Shown here: piece after piece, positions 60,646 through 64,000 of the stretch
How positions within the stretch are numbered: the first letter of the stretch is position 1
Layout of the letters: every line of letters starts with the position of its first letter
NCBI RefSeq assembly: GCF_030010625.1
Contig: NZ_JASCXN010000007.1
Location: 62,001-126,000, forward strand
Length of the DNA: 64,000 bases
Source of the DNA: Streptomyces sp. CC208A
GTDB lineage: Bacteria > Actinomycetota > Actinomycetes > Streptomycetales > Streptomycetaceae
Direction of reading: 5' to 3'
Notes under the pieces: model-generated
Database searches by the model: none
Seen by the model: the letters and a program-made list of their open reading frames with translations, nothing else
Told to the model about the DNA's origin: nothing
Program-made: the position numbers and the translations under genes

Positions 60646-61665
60646 GTGCACACCCCCGAGCCCAGCACCGCCGGCCGCCCCACCAGCCGGGACGTGGCCC
60701 GCGCGGCCGGGGTATCACAGGCCACGGTGTCCCTGGTCCTGGGCGACAAGTGGCGGGGCCGGGTCTCGGAGCGCACCGCCGGCACCGTCCGGGCCGCCGC
60801 TCGCGAGCTCGGCTACCGGCCCAATCTCGCCGCCCGCAACCTGCGCCTCGGCCGCACCCGTACGGCGCTGCTCGTGGTCCCCGCCCTCACCAACGAGTTC
60901 TTCGCCCACGTGTACACCGGCGCGGCGGCGGTCGCCGCCGACCACGGCTTCGGCGTGGTGCTCTATCCCTCCCCCGACGGGGTCGGCCCCGCCCGCGACC
61001 CCTTCGCCTCGGCCCCTGCGGCCCTGGACGGGGTGCTGGCCTCCTCGATGGCGACCGACGCCCTGGAGGCCTTCCGCGGCAGCGACCTGCCCCTGGTCAT
61101 GCTCGACAGCGACCCGGCGGGGCCCGGCGCGGCCGCCCACGTCAACCTCGACGTCGCCGAGGGCATGCGGCTGGTCACCGCCCATCTGCTGGCCCTCGGC
61201 CACCGCCGCTTCCTGCACCTGGCCTCGGCGGCGCCCTCCTGGACCTTCGACGTCCGGGCCGCGGCCCTCGCCCACGCCCTGCGGGGCGCGGAGGTGCGTA
61301 CCGTCCACTCCCCGCTGACCGTGGCGGCCGCCCGGGAGATCGCCGAACCGGCCCTCGCCGCGCCCGGGCCCCGGCCCACGGCGGTGATCTGCGACGACGA
61401 CCTCCTCGCGGCCGGCGTCTGCAAGGCCGCGCGGCGGCTGGGACTGCGGGTCCCCGAGGACCTGTCGGTCACCGGCTTCGACGACATGGCCCTGGCGACG
61501 GCGGTCGAGCCGGAGCTCACCACGGTCCGGCTGCCCGCCGAGCGGTTCGGCCGCCGCGGCATGGAGGCCCTCCTCGCCGTCCTCGCGGGCGAACAGCCCC
61601 GCTCCGACGTCCTCCCCGTGGAACTGGTCCCCCGCGGCTCCACGGGCCCGGCACCGGCCGTCTGA
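60646..61665 (+). CDS. LacI-family transcriptional regulator
   Basis: 339 residues from GTG 60646 (GGAGG upstream). LacI helix-turn-helix SRDVARAAGVSQATVSLVLG with hinge helix YRPNLAARNLRLGRT, then the periplasmic-binding-like effector domain (DDDLLAAGVCKAARRLGLRV). Probably represses the divergent MFS gene and itself. Ligand unknown. Confidence 0.92.
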   Translation: MHTPEPSTAGRPTSRDVARAAGVSQATVSLVLGDKWRGRVSERTAGTVRAAARELGYRPNLAARNLRLGRTRTALLVVPALTNEFFAHVYTGAAAVAADHGFGVVLYPSPDGVGPARDPFASAPAALDGVLASSMATDALEAFRGSDLPLVMLDSDPAGPGAAAHVNLDVAEGMRLVTAHLLALGHRRFLHLASAAPSWTFDVRAAALAHALRGAEVRTVHSPLTVAAAREIAEPALAAPGPRPTAVICDDDLLAAGVCKAARRLGLRVPEDLSVTGFDDMALATAVEPELTTVRLPAERFGRRGMEALLAVLAGEQPRSDVLPVELVPRGSTGPAPAV

Positions 61666-61681
61666 GCCCGCCCGGAACGCC

Positions 61682-61713
61682 GAGGGGCCCGGTCCTGGTG
61701 GACCGGGCCCCTC
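61682..61713. terminator. bidirectional terminator
   Basis: Perfect 14-bp stem GAGGGGCCCGGTCC / GGACCGGGCCCCTC with a 4-nt loop, between the convergent lacI-like gene (stop 61665) and prcA (stop 61729). Confidence 0.9.
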
Positions 61714-61728
61714 CGGGCGTCCCCGTGC

Positions 61729-62490
61729 CTACTCCTCGGACGTCTCGTCCGCCTCGTCCGAGGGCTCGTCCGTCTTCGCCAGGGCCGCGTTGTCCGCCTC
61801 CAGGAGCCGGGAGAGCTGGCGTCCGACGATCCGCTTGAACTTCCGCTGCTGCGGGCGGGTCCGGTCCAGGACCGCCACCTCCAGGCGCTCCGCGGGGATC
61901 TCCCGCTCGGTGCCGTTGGTGTCCCGGGAGAGGGCCTGCACGGCCAGCTTCAGCGCCTCGGCGAGGGACATCCCGTCCCGGTGCCGCTGGTCCAGGAAGG
62001 AGCTGATCTGCTCCGCGTTCCCGCCCACCGCGACCGAGCCGTGCTCGTCCACGATGGAGCCGTCGTGCGGCAGCCGGTAGATCTGGTCGCCGGCCGGCTC
62101 CTCGCCGACCTCGGCGACGACCAGCTCCACCTCGTACGGCTTCTCGCCCGCGCTGGAGAAGATGGTGCCCAGCGTCTGCGCGTAGACGTTCGCCAGGCCG
62201 CGCGCGGTGACGTCGTCCCGGTCGTAGGTGTAGCCGCGCAGATCGGCGTAGCGGACGCCGCCGATCCGCAGGTTCTCGTACTCGTTGTACTTGCCGGCGG
62301 CGGCGAAGCCGATCCGGTCATAGATCTCGCTGAACTTGTGCAGGGCGCGGGAGGGGTTCTCACCGACGAAGACGATGCCGTCGGCGTACTGGAGGACCAC
62401 GAGGCTGCGGCCCCGCGCGATGCCCTTGCGGGCGTACTCCGCGCGGTCGGCCATGGCCTGCTGGGGGGAGACGTAGAACGGTGTGGACAC
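61729..62490 (-). CDS. prcA: 20S proteasome alpha subunit
   Basis: 253 residues from GTG 62490. Starts [20 protein letters not shown], the gate-forming N-terminus, then the alpha core ([20 protein letters not shown]). The acidic C-terminus ([12 protein letters not shown]) is usual in Streptomyces. The alpha rings cap the beta rings and dock the ATPase. Follows prcB by 46 bp on the same strand. Confidence 0.97.
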   Translation of the reverse strand: MSTPFYVSPQQAMADRAEYARKGIARGRSLVVLQYADGIVFVGENPSRALHKFSEIYDRIGFAAAGKYNEYENLRIGGVRYADLRGYTYDRDDVTARGLANVYAQTLGTIFSSAGEKPYEVELVVAEVGEEPAGDQIYRLPHDGSIVDEHGSVAVGGNAEQISSFLDQRHRDGMSLAEALKLAVQALSRDTNGTEREIPAERLEVAVLDRTRPQQRKFKRIVGRQLSRLLEADNAALAKTDEPSDEADETSEE

Positions 62491-62536
62491 CGGCGCTCGT
62501 CCCTTTCTTCTGGGCTGTGAGGGGGCGACGTACGGA

Positions 62537-63376
62537 TCAGAGCAGGGCGGCGCGCGGTCCGTCCGGCTGTTCCAGACGCCGCTCGGTGACCGAACGGGCC
62601 AGCTCGGAGGATTCCGCCTCGGAGAGCCTGCGGAAACCCTCGTCGGTGATGACGGTGACGATCGGGAAGATCCGGCGGGCCAGGTCCGGGCCACCGGTCG
62701 CCGAGTCGTCGTCCGCCGCGTCGTACAGCGCCTGCACGACCAGCGTGGTCGCCTGCTGCTCGGTCAGGTCCTCGCGGTACAGCTTCTTCATGGAGCCGCG
62801 GGCGAAGATCGAACCCGAGCCGGTGGCGGCGTACCCGTGCTCCTCGGAGCGGCCGCCGGTCACGTCGTACGAGAAGATGCGGCCCTTCTCCCGGCTCTCG
62901 TCCCAGCCCGCGAAGAGCGGCACCACGGCGAGGCCCTGCATGGCCATGCCGAGATTGCTGCGGATCATGGTGGAGAGACGGTTCGCCTTGCCCTCCAGGG
63001 AGAGGGTGGCGCCCTCGACCTTCTCGAAGTGCTCCAGCTCCAGCTGGAAGAGCTTGACCATCTCGACGGCGAGGCCGGCGGTGCCGGCGATGCCGACGGC
63101 CGAGTACTCGTCGGCCGGGAACACCTTCTCGATGTCCCGCTGCGCGATCATGTTGCCCATGGTGGCCCGCCGGTCACCCGCGAGCACGACGCCCCCCGGG
63201 AACGTCGCGGCCACGATGGTGGTGCCGTGCGGGGCCTCGACGATCCCCTCCGGCAGCTTCCGGTTTCCCGGGAGCAGCTCCGGCGAGTGGTCGGCGAGGA
63301 AGTCCATGAACGAGGAGGAGCCCGGCGTCAGGAAGGCCGCCGGCAGACGCCCGATGCTACGAGGGTTGGCTTCCAC
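62537..63376 (-). CDS. prcB: 20S proteasome beta subunit
   Basis: 279 residues from GTG 63376 (GGAAGGAA upstream). A 51-residue propeptide ends at HG and is followed by the catalytic Thr52 ([20 protein letters not shown]). The catalytic lysine/aspartate framework follows. Threonine protease that forms the inner proteasome rings. Part of prcB-prcA; the window shows pup directly upstream. Confidence 0.97.
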   Translation of the reverse strand: MEANPRSIGRLPAAFLTPGSSSFMDFLADHSPELLPGNRKLPEGIVEAPHGTTIVAATFPGGVVLAGDRRATMGNMIAQRDIEKVFPADEYSAVGIAGTAGLAVEMVKLFQLELEHFEKVEGATLSLEGKANRLSTMIRSNLGMAMQGLAVVPLFAGWDESREKGRIFSYDVTGGRSEEHGYAATGSGSIFARGSMKKLYREDLTEQQATTLVVQALYDAADDDSATGGPDLARRIFPIVTVITDEGFRRLSEAESSELARSVTERRLEQPDGPRAALL

Positions 63377-63474
63377 GCGATTCCTTCCGGGTGGGTGAGA
63401 AGGGCCCGCCCCTGGCACGCGCGGGCCGATCTTGATTGCTGTGTACGGACCTTACCCGTGCGACGGCCTGTCAT

Positions 63475-63516
63475 CCGTCCCCGGGCCCACGGCTTCTTCC
63501 GGGGCTCCGGGGACGG
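63475..63516 (-). terminator. possible terminator of pup
   Basis: Perfect 10-bp stem CCGTCCCCGG / CCGGGGACGG with a 22-nt loop, 20 bp after the pup stop and before prcB. The long loop weakens the call. Confidence 0.5.
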
Positions 63517-63536
63517 GAACGACTGGGGGGGTGCGG

Positions 63537-63749
63537 CTACTCGCCGCCCTTCTGCACGAAGGACCTCACGAAGTCCTCCGCGTTCTCCTCGAGCACGTCG
63601 TCGATCTCGTCGAGGACGGAGTCCACGTCGTCGCTCAGCTTCTCCTGGCGTTCCTTGAGGTCGGAGCTCGCCTCCGTGGTGGTCTCCTCGACCTCTTCCG
63701 TGGAACGCGTCGCCTTCTGCTGTCCGCCGCCGGTGTCCTTGGTCGCCAT
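63537..63749 (-). CDS. pup: prokaryotic ubiquitin-like protein Pup
   Basis: 70 residues, ATG 63749 after GTGAGGAA. N-terminus MATKDTGGGQQKAT and the coiled-coil recognition part LDEIDDVLEENAEDFVRSFV, ending VQKGGE. The C-terminal residue is coded as glutamate (GGE), so no deamidation by Dop would be needed before ligation by PafA. Located 160 bp upstream of prcB on the same strand. Confidence 0.97.
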   Translation of the reverse strand: MATKDTGGGQQKATRSTEEVEETTTEASSDLKERQEKLSDDVDSVLDEIDDVLEENAEDFVRSFVQKGGE

Positions 63750-63940
63750 TTCCTCACCCCGCTCGAATCGGATCGCTCGGACAAGTGCTGTCGGGTCCTG
63801 CAAGATCAGACCCTACAAGCCGGGACTGACATCGGCCCCCGCATTTCCGCAACGTCCGGGCACTGCTTCCATGATTCCCAGGGACCGGGCGTTTCAGGCC
63901 CCCTTCCCGGTCCCGTTTCAGGTCTCGGCCGGGTCCCGGC

Positions 63941-64000
63941 TCAGTGGCCGGAAAGGACCCTGACGAGTTCCTCCGCCGTGCGGCAGCGGTCCAGGAGGGC
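63941..64000 (-). CDS. C-terminal end of the next gene, probably dop
   Basis: Only the last 19 codons are inside the window: ALLDRCRTAEELVRVLSGH then TGA at 63943-63941. This helical end is consistent with the C-terminus of Dop, the Pup deamidase/depupylase usually found just upstream of pup. The fragment is too short to be sure; the 190 bp between it and pup holds no other gene. Confidence 0.45.
   Translation of the reverse strand, partial: ALLDRCRTAEELVRVLSGH

Overview
The window is a 64 kb piece of a high-GC actinomycete chromosome, almost certainly Streptomyces. The evidence is the roughly 72% GC sequence, strong third-position GC in the genes, many GTG and a few TTG starts, a Pup-proteasome locus, TatA/TatC, a mycosin, and a gene order that I recall (from memory, not searched) as matching the S. 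coelicolor SCO1577-SCO1646 neighbourhood. No rRNA, tRNA, CRISPR array or prophage was seen. The only clear foreign DNA is one IS200/IS605-type element at about 36.4-38.2 kb.

Layout. 1-4 kb: arginine operon argC-argJ-argB-argD on the minus strand (argD runs off the left edge), behind a promoter that overlaps two ARG boxes, with a divergent MarR gene pair. 5-12.8 kb: accessory genes (decayed membrane-protein gene, ECF sigma factor with SnoaL-like tail, RlmG-like methyltransferase, a phosphatase-fold protein lacking its catalytic histidine, GNAT, MocR regulator facing an EamA exporter, DUF1918, a Tat-exported glycoside-hydrolase-like protein). 12.9-17.2 kb: 3-hydroxybutyryl-CoA dehydrogenase, Nudix, an NsdA-like XRE/TPR regulator, a SpoIIE-type phosphatase. 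17.5-25.3 kb: translation block, with pheS-pheT, a sensor kinase, a SpoU methyltransferase and infC-rpmI-rplT. The infC gene apparently starts at AUC and lies behind a long leader with an attenuator-like hairpin. 25.4-30.7 kb: DUF1844, SseB-like, orphan mycosin plus proline-rich membrane partner, and an alanine-racemase-fold protein.

30.7-39 kb holds a gamma-glutamylation catabolic cluster: short-chain dehydrogenase, aldehyde dehydrogenase, GlnA4-type glutamine synthetase homologue, FadR-type regulator and class-C26 amidase. The chemistry fits ethanolamine use: glutamylate the amine, oxidise the alcohol to aldehyde and then to acid, and release glutamate plus glycine. The next gene, an amidohydrolase, is split by the IS element and also frameshifted. 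The element has a dead tnpA and an apparently intact tnpB.

39-48 kb: LysR and TDT exporter pair, XRE-cupin plus metal-receptor-like protein, 5'-3' exonuclease, an iron-box-controlled siderophore-interacting protein, a MerR and membrane-protein pair, and a cytochrome P450. 48-64 kb: the conserved proteostasis and export block on the minus strand, with Mtr4/HelY-like helicase, lipid kinase, tatC, tatA, pafC, pafB, two FKBP-type isomerases, pafA, MFS/LacI pair, prcA, prcB, pup and probably the tail of dop. Many transcription units end in long perfect GC hairpins without U-tracts. Several genes, mostly regulators, have a TANNNT hexamer 6-8 nt before the start codon and no Shine-Dalgarno, which suggests leaderless mRNAs.
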